Origin: RDYJ01 sp034931405 | Lineage (GTDB): Bacteria > Cyanobacteriota > Cyanobacteriia > Cyanobacteriales > Nostocaceae | Direction: 5' to 3' | Length of the DNA: 64,000 nucleotides | NCBI RefSeq assembly: GCF_034931405.1 | Contig: NZ_JAYGHA010000027.1 | Coordinates: 16,182 to 80,181 of the forward strand | In this document: positions 8,755 to 16,412 of the stretch, piece by piece | Layout: each line of letters opens with the position of its first letter | How positions within the stretch are numbered: the first letter of the stretch is position 1 | Translations under genes and position numbers: made by a program | The notes under the pieces: model-generated | What the model was told of the DNA's origin: nothing | Seen by the model: the letters and a program-made list of their open reading frames with translations, nothing else | The model's database searches: none

Positions 8755-9510
8755 ATGATTGCTAAAACTACAGTTAAACCTACTGCACGCCTGGTGGAAG
8801 TTTTTTCTGCTATTCAAGAAGAAGGATTCAACTTCGGGATACGCCAGATTTTTATTTGTTTCGGTTTTTGTGATTTGCGATGTCATTTTGGTGATAGCGT
8901 TCATACATGAAATGCACCCTCTGGATGTGAGATAGATGGTTCACCTGGATGATGAGATTTGGAAATCTACTCTAATCCTATTCCCCCGCCTATGTTGGTC
9001 AAATGGATAGAAAGACAAAATTTACTTTTTCTACACGATAGCATGAGCTTAACTGGCGGCTAACTACTTCTTTATGCCCCATTTTTGGGACAATTTCTGG
9101 GGTTTGGGCGATCGCTTAACAATTCCCCTATATTCGGCAACTAGAGGATATCGCCTAGAGGAATTAGCCAAGATTTTCTTCTACCTTAACGCTATAGGCA
9201 TGATTTAAAATTGCCTAGTGCTTAGTGATCGTAGTCTTTGTCCAGAACATAAACAATTTTCCCAACTATGCTTTGATGCAAATTTAGAAATTTTTGTCAA
9301 GATAATTGTCTCTCAAAGGAGAGATCCTGGCGAATTGGTACTTTCTTTTAAGTTGATTGCCAGCGTAGCTGAGAATGTTCCTAAATTTCTGCAACTTGTT
9401 ACACCTTTAGCGGATTCGGAAAAATTCAGTTAAGTATCTGTTTAACAATGATAAGTTTTGATGAAGCAGTTTTTTACATAAGTGTGGGTGATCCCTCAGA
9501 CTCATAAGAA
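8755..9510 (+). pseudogene. queE: decayed queE (7-carboxy-7-deazaguanine synthase)
   Basis: Broken remnant of a radical SAM enzyme of 7-deazaguanine (queuosine) synthesis. Consecutive pieces in different frames match QueE in order. They are ARLVEVFSAIQEEGFNFG and CDLRCHFGDS (8785-8895), WIERQNLLFLHDSMSLTGG (near 9000-9055), then YRLEELAKIFFYLNAIGM (near 9150-9200). These are followed by FSQLCFDANLEIFVKIIV and LVTPLADSEK (9255-9425), then VIPQTHK (about 9488-9508). Stops and frameshifts separate the pieces, and the last cysteine of the CX3CX2C cluster motif is glycine. The gene is therefore inactive. An intact copy may exist elsewhere. Confidence 0.85.
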
Positions 9511-9634
9511 AAGAAAAACAAAAACGGGCTTGCTGGCTCAATACACTTAAATTTGATGAAACACCAAATAACAAACAATATGCAGTTGTTTTTTTGTGGG
9601 TTGGATGTCACCAAACCCACTCAGTTGCTAGGTT

Positions 9635-10279
9635 CTAGATTCCGCCTTCGTCTGTGGGTCTAGATTTGGCTTTGGCTTTATTGGCGCTGCGTTTCAGGGC
9701 GGAAAGTCTGGCTTCGTAGCGGGAACGCTGACGCTTGCTAGGAGTGTTATCAACTAAGGTTTTCAAGGCACTACCTAGACTCTTGTAGGCGTTGGGGAGA
9801 CTATAACCAAAACGAGTTGCTAGAGCGATCGCTTTTTCGTCAGCATCAACTAATTCTTTGATTTGCTTGTCTCCGTTATTTTTTTGGTATAGTCGCCAAC
9901 CGGAAACCCCACAAAGCGCCAAAGCTAATACCAGCAGCAATCCATCCTGTACCCATAATTCACCTACAGCACCACCTAAACCAATAGCCAGTGCTGCCAT
10001 TTCCCAACCATCTTTAGGAATTGTGTCATTTTGAACACGAGCTACTTCATGCCAGAACAGGAGATTACGCTGATCCATTGCTAAAGCATCCCATTTCACC
10101 AAGTCGATTTGAATTTCTACTTGGTCTTTACCAATTTCTTCACAACGGATCAAAGGTGGACTTACTTCAGTTGTGCCTTCAACTGTTACCCAGCTTTGTA
10201 ATTCTGGTGGTAGTAAGCTTTTCAACCGCCGGAGTTCACTCATTTCCGCTTTGGCTGAGGAGGTTGTATAGGATGTCAT
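9635..10279 (-). CDS. DUF3318 domain-containing protein
   Basis: A 214-aa cyanobacterial protein of the DUF3318 family, function unknown. It begins MTSYTTSSAKAEMSELRRLK, has LLPPELQSWVTVEG and an LLFWHEVARVQND segment. Two adjacent hydrophobic stretches follow (about residues 95-110 and 112-125, WEMAALAIGLGGAVG and GLLLVLALALCGVSG), then a basic C-terminus rich in K, R and A. I chose the ATG at 10279 over a GTG 15 codons upstream because AAGG lies 9-12 bases before it. The GxHEVAR segment resembles zinc-peptidase motifs, but no catalytic role is demonstrated. It is codirectional with the YbjN gene. Confidence 0.8.
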   Translation of the reverse strand: MTSYTTSSAKAEMSELRRLKSLLPPELQSWVTVEGTTEVSPPLIRCEEIGKDQVEIQIDLVKWDALAMDQRNLLFWHEVARVQNDTIPKDGWEMAALAIGLGGAVGELWVQDGLLLVLALALCGVSGWRLYQKNNGDKQIKELVDADEKAIALATRFGYSLPNAYKSLGSALKTLVDNTPSKRQRSRYEARLSALKRSANKAKAKSRPTDEGGI

Positions 10280-10357
10280 AAAATCCAGCCTTAAAAAATT
10301 TCTGTATATTAGTGAGGGTATCACTTTGGAGTATAGCTATTTCAGTGATGATCCGCT

Positions 10358-10915
10358 TCACTCATTGGGAAAACTTCCGCGCTTTTTCCGAGCTTCCATG
10401 GCTTTTTCTAGCAGATCCAGTAATCCTGGAGCTTCTTCCTGGATACTGAGTAAAAGTCTTTCTCCTAGTTCTATATTACCCGGATCTTCACCTGTTACCA
10501 TTACGTGTTGGAGGCGTGGTAGGGCTATACTATCAACAACCTGAATTAATCCACTTAGACAACGGTGAAACTGTCTTTCTGTGAGAATTGAGTCTTCTAG
10601 GGGAAACTCAATAATGGCACGAATTTCGCCATCGGAGGGATCATATTCCCATTGCAGCATTTTGGTTTCCCAAGAAATGGCCAGCATTGTCTGGAGAATA
10701 GATGCTTTGTGGGGATGTTCTTTGACTCCTGCAAGAACTTGAGGTGCAAAGACGCGGAAAAATTTTCCATCTTCATCCAACTGAACGACTATCAGAAAAT
10801 CTTCTAGGTGATCAGCTTCTACACCTGTGATAATCCGGTCTTCTTGTTCATCAAAACGGTATTCCCAGCCAAGATTATCTAAGTAATTGGCTATCTGTTT
10901 CAGATTAGCTCCCAT
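10358..10915 (-). CDS. YbjN domain-containing protein
   Basis: A 185-aa protein with the YbjN fold (PF10722 type, related to type III secretion chaperones). It begins MGANLKQIANYLDNLGWEY; the core runs through EDFLIVVQLDEDGKFFRVFAP, MLAISWETKMLQWEYDPSDG and IRAIIEFPLEDSILTERQF. In this family the domain is a protein-binding fold, and in E. coli YbjN overexpression affects motility and stress responses. In cyanobacteria its partner is unknown. The C-terminal 45 residues are helical and charged. It is separated from DUF3318 by 78 bases on the same strand. Confidence 0.85.
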   Translation of the reverse strand: MGANLKQIANYLDNLGWEYRFDEQEDRIITGVEADHLEDFLIVVQLDEDGKFFRVFAPQVLAGVKEHPHKASILQTMLAISWETKMLQWEYDPSDGEIRAIIEFPLEDSILTERQFHRCLSGLIQVVDSIALPRLQHVMVTGEDPGNIELGERLLLSIQEEAPGLLDLLEKAMEARKKRGSFPNE

Positions 10916-11068
10916 AAAAGCCTCATAAGGAACGGTGGAGCGACTGTCACCACACCTAGTTTAACCTGCTATGGACATTGATTTTAGACTGGTGCAGCTA
11001 GTTGTCCCAAAGGTTGTATTGTATTTCTTTGTGGATATGTACATTTTTCTTAAACATCTTTAAATTTT

Positions 11069-12142
11069 ATGCTTATGCGTACATCAGCTTTGATGCTGTT
11101 AATAACTCCTCTAATTTTTGCCCTTGCTGCTTGTGATGGTGATTCAGGAACAACAGGCAATACAGCAGATAATACCGGAAAACAGGTAACTCGTAATCTG
11201 GGAAATACGGTTAAAAACCGTGGACAGCTAATTTGTGGTGTTAGCGGTGAGTTACCAGGGTTTAGTTTTGTGGGAACTGATGGTAAATATAACGGTATTG
11301 ATGTGGATGTTTGTCGTGCTGTCGCAGCTGCTTTGTTTGATAATCCCGATGCGGTGGAATTTCGCAATCTTAATGCTAAAGAACGATTTACAGCTTTACA
11401 AACTGGTGAAATAGATTTACTAAGCCGCAATACTAGCTGGACATTAAGCCGTGATACTTCGGTTGGTTTAGATTTTGCACCGGTGGTTTTTTATGATGGT
11501 CAAGCTATCATGGTTCGCAAAAATAGCGGGATCAAATCTTTAAATGATTTAAAAGATAAAGCAATTTGCGCTCAAACTGGAACAACCACCGAGCAAAATT
11601 TAGCTGACCAAATGCGAAAACGATCTATTACTTATAAGCCTGTTGTTTTTGAAGATATTAATATTACTTTTGCGACTTATGCGGAAGGTCGTTGTGATGG
11701 GGTAACTGCTGATCGTTCGGCTTTGGTTTCTCGACGCACTACTTTACCTAAACCGAATGAGAATGTAATTCTCGATGAGTTGCTTTCTTCCGAACCTCTA
11801 GCACCAGCAGTTGCTAAGGGTGATCCTCAATGGAGTAATGTTGTTAAATGGGTTGTTTATAGTTTAATAAAAGCTGAAGAATTAGGAATTAATTCTCAAA
11901 ATATTACCGAATTTGCTAACAGTAATGATCCAGAAATTAAGCGTTTTTTAGGAACAGAAGGAAACCTGGGTGAAGGACTTGGTTTAACAAATGATTTTGC
12001 AGCCAGGATAGTCAAACACGTTGGTAATTACGGTGAAGTTTACGATCGCAACCTGGGTACAAAAACAAAACTCAATCTCCCTCGTGGTCAAAATCAAATC
12101 GCAACAAAAGGCGGTTTACTCTATTCTCCCCCATTTCGATGA
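11069..12142 (+). CDS. natF: amino-acid ABC transporter substrate-binding lipoprotein (NatF-like)
   Basis: Periplasmic binding component of a polar amino-acid importer, 357 aa. A signal peptide ends in the lipobox LAAC with Cys22, so the mature protein is a lipoprotein. Family 3 solute-binding motifs are GFSFVGTDGKYNGIDVDVCRAVAAAL, read in parts from about residue 65, NLNAKERFTALQTGEIDLL, and SGIKSLNDLKDKAICAQTGT in pieces. The AapJ/NatF branch is recognised by its length and by four-gene order with two permeases and an ATPase. The equivalent NatFGH-BgtA system of Anabaena PCC 7120 takes up acidic and neutral polar amino acids; specificity here is inferred. ATG at 11069 or 11075. Confidence 0.9.
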   Translation: MLMRTSALMLLITPLIFALAACDGDSGTTGNTADNTGKQVTRNLGNTVKNRGQLICGVSGELPGFSFVGTDGKYNGIDVDVCRAVAAALFDNPDAVEFRNLNAKERFTALQTGEIDLLSRNTSWTLSRDTSVGLDFAPVVFYDGQAIMVRKNSGIKSLNDLKDKAICAQTGTTTEQNLADQMRKRSITYKPVVFEDINITFATYAEGRCDGVTADRSALVSRRTTLPKPNENVILDELLSSEPLAPAVAKGDPQWSNVVKWVVYSLIKAEELGINSQNITEFANSNDPEIKRFLGTEGNLGEGLGLTNDFAARIVKHVGNYGEVYDRNLGTKTKLNLPRGQNQIATKGGLLYSPPFR

Positions 12143-12191
12143 TTGGTGACTGGGGACTGGTGATTGGGTAAAAATGACTAACAAACAACTA

Positions 12192-13118
12192 ATGACTAAT
12201 GACAAACCACCGATATGGCGTGATTATCGCTTTTGGCAAATTGCGACACAGTGCATGGCTGTGATTTTAGCTGTAGCTATTGTTGCTATTTTGGGGATGA
12301 ATCTTAACCGGAATTTACAACAATTAGGGATTAAATTCGGTTTTGATTTTCTCCAGCAACAAGCATCTTTTGATATTGGTGAAACTCCCATTAATTATAA
12401 CCCAACTGATAGCTATATTCGTGCTTTGTGGGTAGGGTTAATTAACTCATTGCGGGTAGCAGTTCTGGGAATTATTTCAACAACAATTGTGGGGATAACT
12501 GCGGGAATTGCACGTTTATCTGATAATTGGTTAGTGAGAAAAATCAGTTTAGTTTATGTAGAGATTTTTAGAAATACTCCATTATTACTACAGTTGTTAT
12601 TTTGGTACTTTGCTGTTTTCCTCGGTTTTCCCAAAGCAGAAAATAAAGCTTCCCTTTGGGGGTTAATTTCCTTTAGTCAAAATGGAATAGAAATTTTTGA
12701 TTTTAACTTATCTCCTGAGTTTTCAACTTTACTGCTGGGGTTAACGTTTTACACTGGTGCTTTTATTGCGGAAATTGTGAGAGGAGGGATACAAGCAGTA
12801 GCTAAAGGACAATGGGAAGCAGGTTTATCTTTAGGATTAAAACCAACATTGTTGATGCGGTTAGTGATTTTCCCCCAAGCTTTGCGGGTTATTATTCCCC
12901 CACTTACTAGTCAATATTTAAATTTAGCAAAAAATTCGAGTTTAGCGATCGCAATTGGTTATCCAGATGTTTATTTTGTAGCTTCTACCACATTTAATCA
13001 AACTGGAAAAGCAGTAGAAGTAATGTTATTAATTATGCTCACATATCTCACTTTTAGCTTAATAATTTCATTAATGATGAATTTATTAAATCGTAAATTT
13101 CAGATCAAAGAAAGATAG
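12192..13118 (+). CDS. natG: amino-acid ABC transporter permease (NatG-like)
   Basis: Inner-membrane permease of the importer. It has an N-terminal helix (TQCMAVILAVAIVAILGMNL), a long periplasmic loop and the HisMQ-type core with NSLRVAVLGIISTTIVG, EIFRNTPLLLQLLFWYFAVF and the EAA loop GQWEAGLSLGLKPTLLMRLV. I start it at ATG 12192 (MTNDKPPIW); an ATG at 12174 adds six residues. Both candidate starts lie inside TGACTAA-type repeat DNA, so the extreme N-terminus appears to derive from an intergenic repeat. It follows natF after 49 bases carrying GGGGACT-like repeat remnants. Confidence 0.9.
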   Translation: MTNDKPPIWRDYRFWQIATQCMAVILAVAIVAILGMNLNRNLQQLGIKFGFDFLQQQASFDIGETPINYNPTDSYIRALWVGLINSLRVAVLGIISTTIVGITAGIARLSDNWLVRKISLVYVEIFRNTPLLLQLLFWYFAVFLGFPKAENKASLWGLISFSQNGIEIFDFNLSPEFSTLLLGLTFYTGAFIAEIVRGGIQAVAKGQWEAGLSLGLKPTLLMRLVIFPQALRVIIPPLTSQYLNLAKNSSLAIAIGYPDVYFVASTTFNQTGKAVEVMLLIMLTYLTFSLIISLMMNLLNRKFQIKER

Positions 13119-13130
13119 AGGAGTCTCTAG

Positions 13131-13274
13131 TTCCCAGTCTCAGACTGGGAATGCTATCACATAGGCTCTGCCTATGCTTTAATAGAAGCCAGAGTCTTCT
13201 ATGATTCATTCCCATACAGAGTATGGGAACGAGAGACGAGAAAACGAGAAAATACAGAGTATGGGAACGAGAAC
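13131..13274. repeat. palindromic intergenic repeat inside the natG-natH gap
   Basis: Two perfect palindromes are present. TTCCCAGTC-TCA-GACTGGGAA lies at 13131-13151 and TTCCCATAC-AGA-GTATGGGAA at 13209-13229. The string AGAGTATGGGAACGAG occurs twice (near 13219 and 13256). This type of GGGAACGAG-bearing repeat is common between genes in Nostocales. It interrupts the operon without separating it from an obvious new promoter. Confidence 0.8.
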
Positions 13275-13296
13275 AACAATAAATAAACAATAACCT

Positions 13297-14319
13297 ATGA
13301 ATAAATTAACGTGGTTCAAGAAAAATCTATTTAGTACCTGGTACAACAGCTTATTAACTATTTTCTGTTTAGTAATTATATTTTCAATAGTTAAAGGATG
13401 CTTATTTTGGGCATTTAATCAAGCACAATGGCAAGTTATTCAAGTTAATATACATTTATTTTTAGTTGGTAGATTTCCCAAAAGCTTATATTGGCGAATT
13501 TGGATAGTTTTAGGAATAATTATAACATTAAGCGGAATAACTTGGAGCGTATTTACTAAAAAACCAAATATCATCAAACAAAGATTTTCTCAATTTATTA
13601 TTCCTTTTCTTGCACCAATATGGTTATTATCTTTTGCAATTAATATATGGCTAATTGGCGGAGGTTTTGGTTTACAATCTGTATCAACAAACTTATGGAA
13701 TGGGTTACTTTTAACCTTATTAATGGCAGTAATTAGTATTGTACTTTCCTTTCCTATCGGTGTATTATTAGCATTAGGAAGAACCAGTAATTTATTTATA
13801 ATTCGTTGGTTTTCTATTCTCTATATTGAAATAGTTAGGGGATTACCACTAATCGGAATTTTGTTTATTGCTCAAGTTATGTTACCCTTATTTTTACCAG
13901 CAGATTTACGTTTAGATAGATTAATTAGAGGAATTGCAGGACTGGTGCTATTTAGTGCTGCTTACATGGCTGAAAACGTGCGCGGTGGATTACAATCAAT
14001 ACCAAGGGGACAAGCTGAAGCTGCAAAAGCATTAGGATTGAATACACCTTTCGTAGTAATATTAATTATCTTACCTCAAGCTTTACGCGCTGTTATTCCG
14101 GCAATTGTGGGACAGTTTATAGGCTTATTTAAAGATACTTCACTTTTATCTTTAGTGGGATTAGTAGAATTAACAGGTATTGCTCGTTCTATTTTGGCAC
14201 AACCGCAATTTTTGGGGAGATATGCGGAAGTATATATATTTATTGGTTTAATTTATTGGGTGTTTTGTTATTCCATGTCTTTAGCTTCTAGAAGGTTAGA
14301 AAAGCAGTTCAGTAATTAG
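13297..14319 (+). CDS. natH: amino-acid ABC transporter permease (NatH-like)
   Basis: Second permease, 340 aa, larger than HisM-type proteins because of extra N-terminal helices, as in AapM/NatH. Hydrophobic spans occupy about residues 18-40, 65-85, 103-125 and the C-terminal core. The core shows LTLLMAVISIVLSFPIGVLL, YIEIVRGLPLIGILFIAQV and the EAA loop GQAEAAKALGLNTPFVVILI. It pairs with NatG to form the heterodimeric channel. The ATG at 13297 begins MNKLTWFKKN. It lies between natG (178-base gap filled with palindromic repeats) and the ATPase gene. Confidence 0.9.
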   Translation: MNKLTWFKKNLFSTWYNSLLTIFCLVIIFSIVKGCLFWAFNQAQWQVIQVNIHLFLVGRFPKSLYWRIWIVLGIIITLSGITWSVFTKKPNIIKQRFSQFIIPFLAPIWLLSFAINIWLIGGGFGLQSVSTNLWNGLLLTLLMAVISIVLSFPIGVLLALGRTSNLFIIRWFSILYIEIVRGLPLIGILFIAQVMLPLFLPADLRLDRLIRGIAGLVLFSAAYMAENVRGGLQSIPRGQAEAAKALGLNTPFVVILIILPQALRAVIPAIVGQFIGLFKDTSLLSLVGLVELTGIARSILAQPQFLGRYAEVYIFIGLIYWVFCYSMSLASRRLEKQFSN

Positions 14320-14349
14320 AAAAAACTTATTAAATTGAGGTTGAAATCA

Positions 14350-15090
14350 ATGAGAGTAGAAGAACCAATAATTATTGCTGAAGATGTTCATAAATGGTAT
14401 GGAAAGTTTCACGTTCTCAAAGGAGTAAGTTTAACAGTCAACCGGGGAGAAGTTGTTGTTTTAATGGGTCCTTCTGGTTCAGGAAAATCAACTTTTATCC
14501 GTACATTTAATGCTTTAGAAGAATATCAAAAAGGAAAAATTACTATTGATGGAATTACTCTGAGTAGTGATTTAAAAAATATTGAAACCATTCGTAAAGA
14601 AGCGGGGATGGTATTTCAACAGTTTAATTTATTTCCCCATTTAACAGTTTTACAAAATATCACTTTAGCACCGATTTGGGTACGTAAATTACCAAAAGCT
14701 AAAGCTGAAGAATTAGCAATGCAACTGTTAGAAAGGGTGGGAATTTTAGAACAAGCAAATAAATATCCGGGACAGTTATCTGGGGGACAACAGCAACGAG
14801 TAGCTATAGCGCGTGCGTTAGCTATGCAACCCAAAATCATGCTATTTGATGAACCGACATCTGCGTTAGACCCGGAAATGGTGCGAGAGGTTTTAGATGT
14901 GATGCGAAATCTTGCTAGTGAAGGGATGACAATGGTTGTTGTCACTCATGAAGTTGGTTTTGCGCGGGAAGTTGCAGATAGAGTGATTTTGATGGATAGC
15001 GGTTCTCTGGTTGAGGAAGCGACTCCTGAGATGTTTTTTACTGAACCGAAGGAAGAAAGAACAAGGAAGTTTTTGTCACAAATTCTTTAG
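14350..15090 (+). CDS. bgtA: amino-acid ABC transporter ATP-binding protein (BgtA-like)
   Basis: ATPase driving the importer, about 246 aa, on the cytoplasmic face. Walker A is GPSGSGKST, the Q-loop is AGMVFQQFNLFPH, the signature is LSGGQQQRVAIARAL, Walker B is IMLFDEPTSALDPEMV and the switch histidine is in VVVTHEVGFA. All elements are intact. I start at ATG 14350 (MRVEEPIII), which has GAGG nine bases upstream, rather than the TTG at 14335. In Anabaena the corresponding ATPase is shared with a basic amino-acid permease; whether that holds here is inference. It closes the natFGH operon, 30 bases after natH. Confidence 0.92.
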   Translation: MRVEEPIIIAEDVHKWYGKFHVLKGVSLTVNRGEVVVLMGPSGSGKSTFIRTFNALEEYQKGKITIDGITLSSDLKNIETIRKEAGMVFQQFNLFPHLTVLQNITLAPIWVRKLPKAKAEELAMQLLERVGILEQANKYPGQLSGGQQQRVAIARALAMQPKIMLFDEPTSALDPEMVREVLDVMRNLASEGMTMVVVTHEVGFAREVADRVILMDSGSLVEEATPEMFFTEPKEERTRKFLSQIL

Positions 15091-15106
15091 GTATTAGAGT
15101 GCGATT

Positions 15107-15538
15107 CTAATCTTCTGGAGGATGCCAACCAGCAAGGACCCAATAACTGCGAACTTCCAAAGCATCTGCATCATCACTTAGATGTAAAGCTTTAACAGTA
15201 GCTCTACCAGTCGGCGTTTTACCTACAATTTGTAAGCCATCTTCTGTCCAGTAAAAATGCTCAGACCAGACTTGAGTACGTGGGTTAAATAATTTGACTG
15301 TTTCTCCCGTTTCTGGGTCAAAACCTGTAGTTTTATCACTTTTATATCTATTACAAATAGGACAAGCTAACCATAAATTTGATTCATCATTACTACCACC
15401 TTTAGCTATAGGAATAATATGTTCAATTTCCAAACGTGCCATTACTAAACGTTGAGGACTCAAACAATAGCCACAACGATTTTGAGCATCTTTTCTAAGG
15501 CGACGTTCTATTTCGACAGGAATGTAAAATCTAGCCAT
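15107..15538 (-). CDS. HNH endonuclease
   Basis: A 143-aa HNH nuclease. The zinc-ribbon cysteines are Cys22-x2-Cys25 (RCGYC) and Cys59-x2-Cys62 (CPICN), framing the EIEHIIPIAKGGSND active-site segment with His40 and Asn50. The C-terminal 70 residues (FNPRTQVWSEHFYW, TPTGRATVKALHL) recur with this domain in cyanobacteria. It starts five bases after the end of the 120-aa RHH-like gene and is probably cotranscribed. That fixed pairing suggests the two act together, perhaps as a toxin/antitoxin-like or mobile module. No target site can be inferred. Confidence 0.88.
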   Translation of the reverse strand: MARFYIPVEIERRLRKDAQNRCGYCLSPQRLVMARLEIEHIIPIAKGGSNDESNLWLACPICNRYKSDKTTGFDPETGETVKLFNPRTQVWSEHFYWTEDGLQIVGKTPTGRATVKALHLSDDADALEVRSYWVLAGWHPPED

Positions 15539-15543
15539 GACTG

Positions 15544-15906
15544 TTAATTAATTGCTGGTATTAAACCACGTTCAACAGCCACTTTTAAGGCTTTCGCTTT
15601 ACGTACCAAACCACGTCGGTAAACTTGCATTAGTTCGTCTAGTTGGCTATTTTCTGTTTCATTTAACTGTTCTTCTCGCTGACGCGCTAAGAGGTCACTA
15701 AAAACTTCTTGTTGTTGAGTTTCCATTTGCAAATCACACAAGGTCAAAACCTGCTCATCTGGTAATGATTCTACAGGTAATTCATGACTAGCGCGGTCTA
15801 TCCATTCTAGTAATACATCTTCAAGACGGCGATGGGTGAAAGCGGCTATTTCTTTGGCTTTTTGTGCCAGTGTTTCTGGTAGTTGGATGGTGATAGTTTC
15901 AGACAT
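15544..15906 (-). CDS. ribbon-helix-helix-like small protein upstream of HNH gene
   Basis: A 120-aa protein that opens like an RHH DNA-binding domain (MSETITIQLPETLAQKAKE, then a helix and RRLEDVLLEWI). A glutamine- and glutamate-rich middle follows, and it ends YRRGLVRKAKALKVAVERGL, a tail seen in many cyanobacterial antitoxin-like proteins. Binding DNA and repressing its own operon is inference. It precedes the HNH gene by five bases and follows the 82-aa gene by 52 bases, all on the minus strand. No toxin of a known family is adjacent unless the HNH protein plays that role. Confidence 0.65.
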   Translation of the reverse strand: MSETITIQLPETLAQKAKEIAAFTHRRLEDVLLEWIDRASHELPVESLPDEQVLTLCDLQMETQQQEVFSDLLARQREEQLNETENSQLDELMQVYRRGLVRKAKALKVAVERGLIPAIN

Positions 15907-15958
15907 TTTTCAAAGCGGGGGTTTTCTGATTTTATTGTAACTCTATTATCTGAATAAA

Positions 15959-16207
15959 TTAAGCAACCTGTTCCGCTAAAACTCGACCTTCCACACGCTC
16001 ATATTCATCCTCAAGCAGCCAAAGTTTTGCTTCTTCATAACTGGAACAAGCAAAAACAATCTTGTAACTTTCTGTGGGGTCTAAAATGCAAAAATTATTT
16101 TTATCATCACCAAGCAACATCAAAACATAGGGTGGTAAAGAGGTAGGGTCAACCCATATTTCTGTAAACTGCCAGTTATTGGCTAGGTCGGGTGCGGGGA
16201 ATGACAT
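15959..16207 (-). CDS. hypothetical small acidic protein
   Basis: An 82-aa protein I do not recognise. It is acidic and rich in W, L and P (NWQFTEIWVDPTSLPPYVLML, YKIVFACSSYEEAKLWLLEDEY). The alternation of beta-like and helical stretches suggests a compact fold rather than a random frame. The start ATG at 16207 has a purine-rich stretch (GGAGATAG) upstream. It is the first gene of a possible three-gene unit with the RHH-like and HNH genes. No signal peptide or membrane segment is present. Confidence 0.6.
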   Translation of the reverse strand: MSFPAPDLANNWQFTEIWVDPTSLPPYVLMLLGDDKNNFCILDPTESYKIVFACSSYEEAKLWLLEDEYERVEGRVLAEQVA

Positions 16208-16412
16208 GATATCTATCTCCAGTGACTTTTATTTCCTTTGCGGTATTTGTCCAACACGCTACGCAAACGTTAAAAAACATTTCACTATATTGTCAAGATA
16301 CAACACTATAAGGATAATTAACCAAGCATGGTTATGTGTTGCAATATAAAATAATATACAATTTTATTGTTATACATAATGCTGCTGAAGTTTTGACAAA
16401 CAGGAAAAAATT

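Noticed and set aside
8719..8904. 61-codon minus-strand frame
   Set aside because: It is the antisense of the first QueE block at 8785-8895; no ribosome site and no recognisable features.
9218..9433. 71-codon GTG-start frame that looks like an independent small gene
   Set aside because: Its sequence (FSQLCFDANLEIFVKIIV, LVTPLADSEK) is the C-terminal part of QueE, and other QueE pieces lie before and after it in other frames. It is a fragment of the pseudogene.
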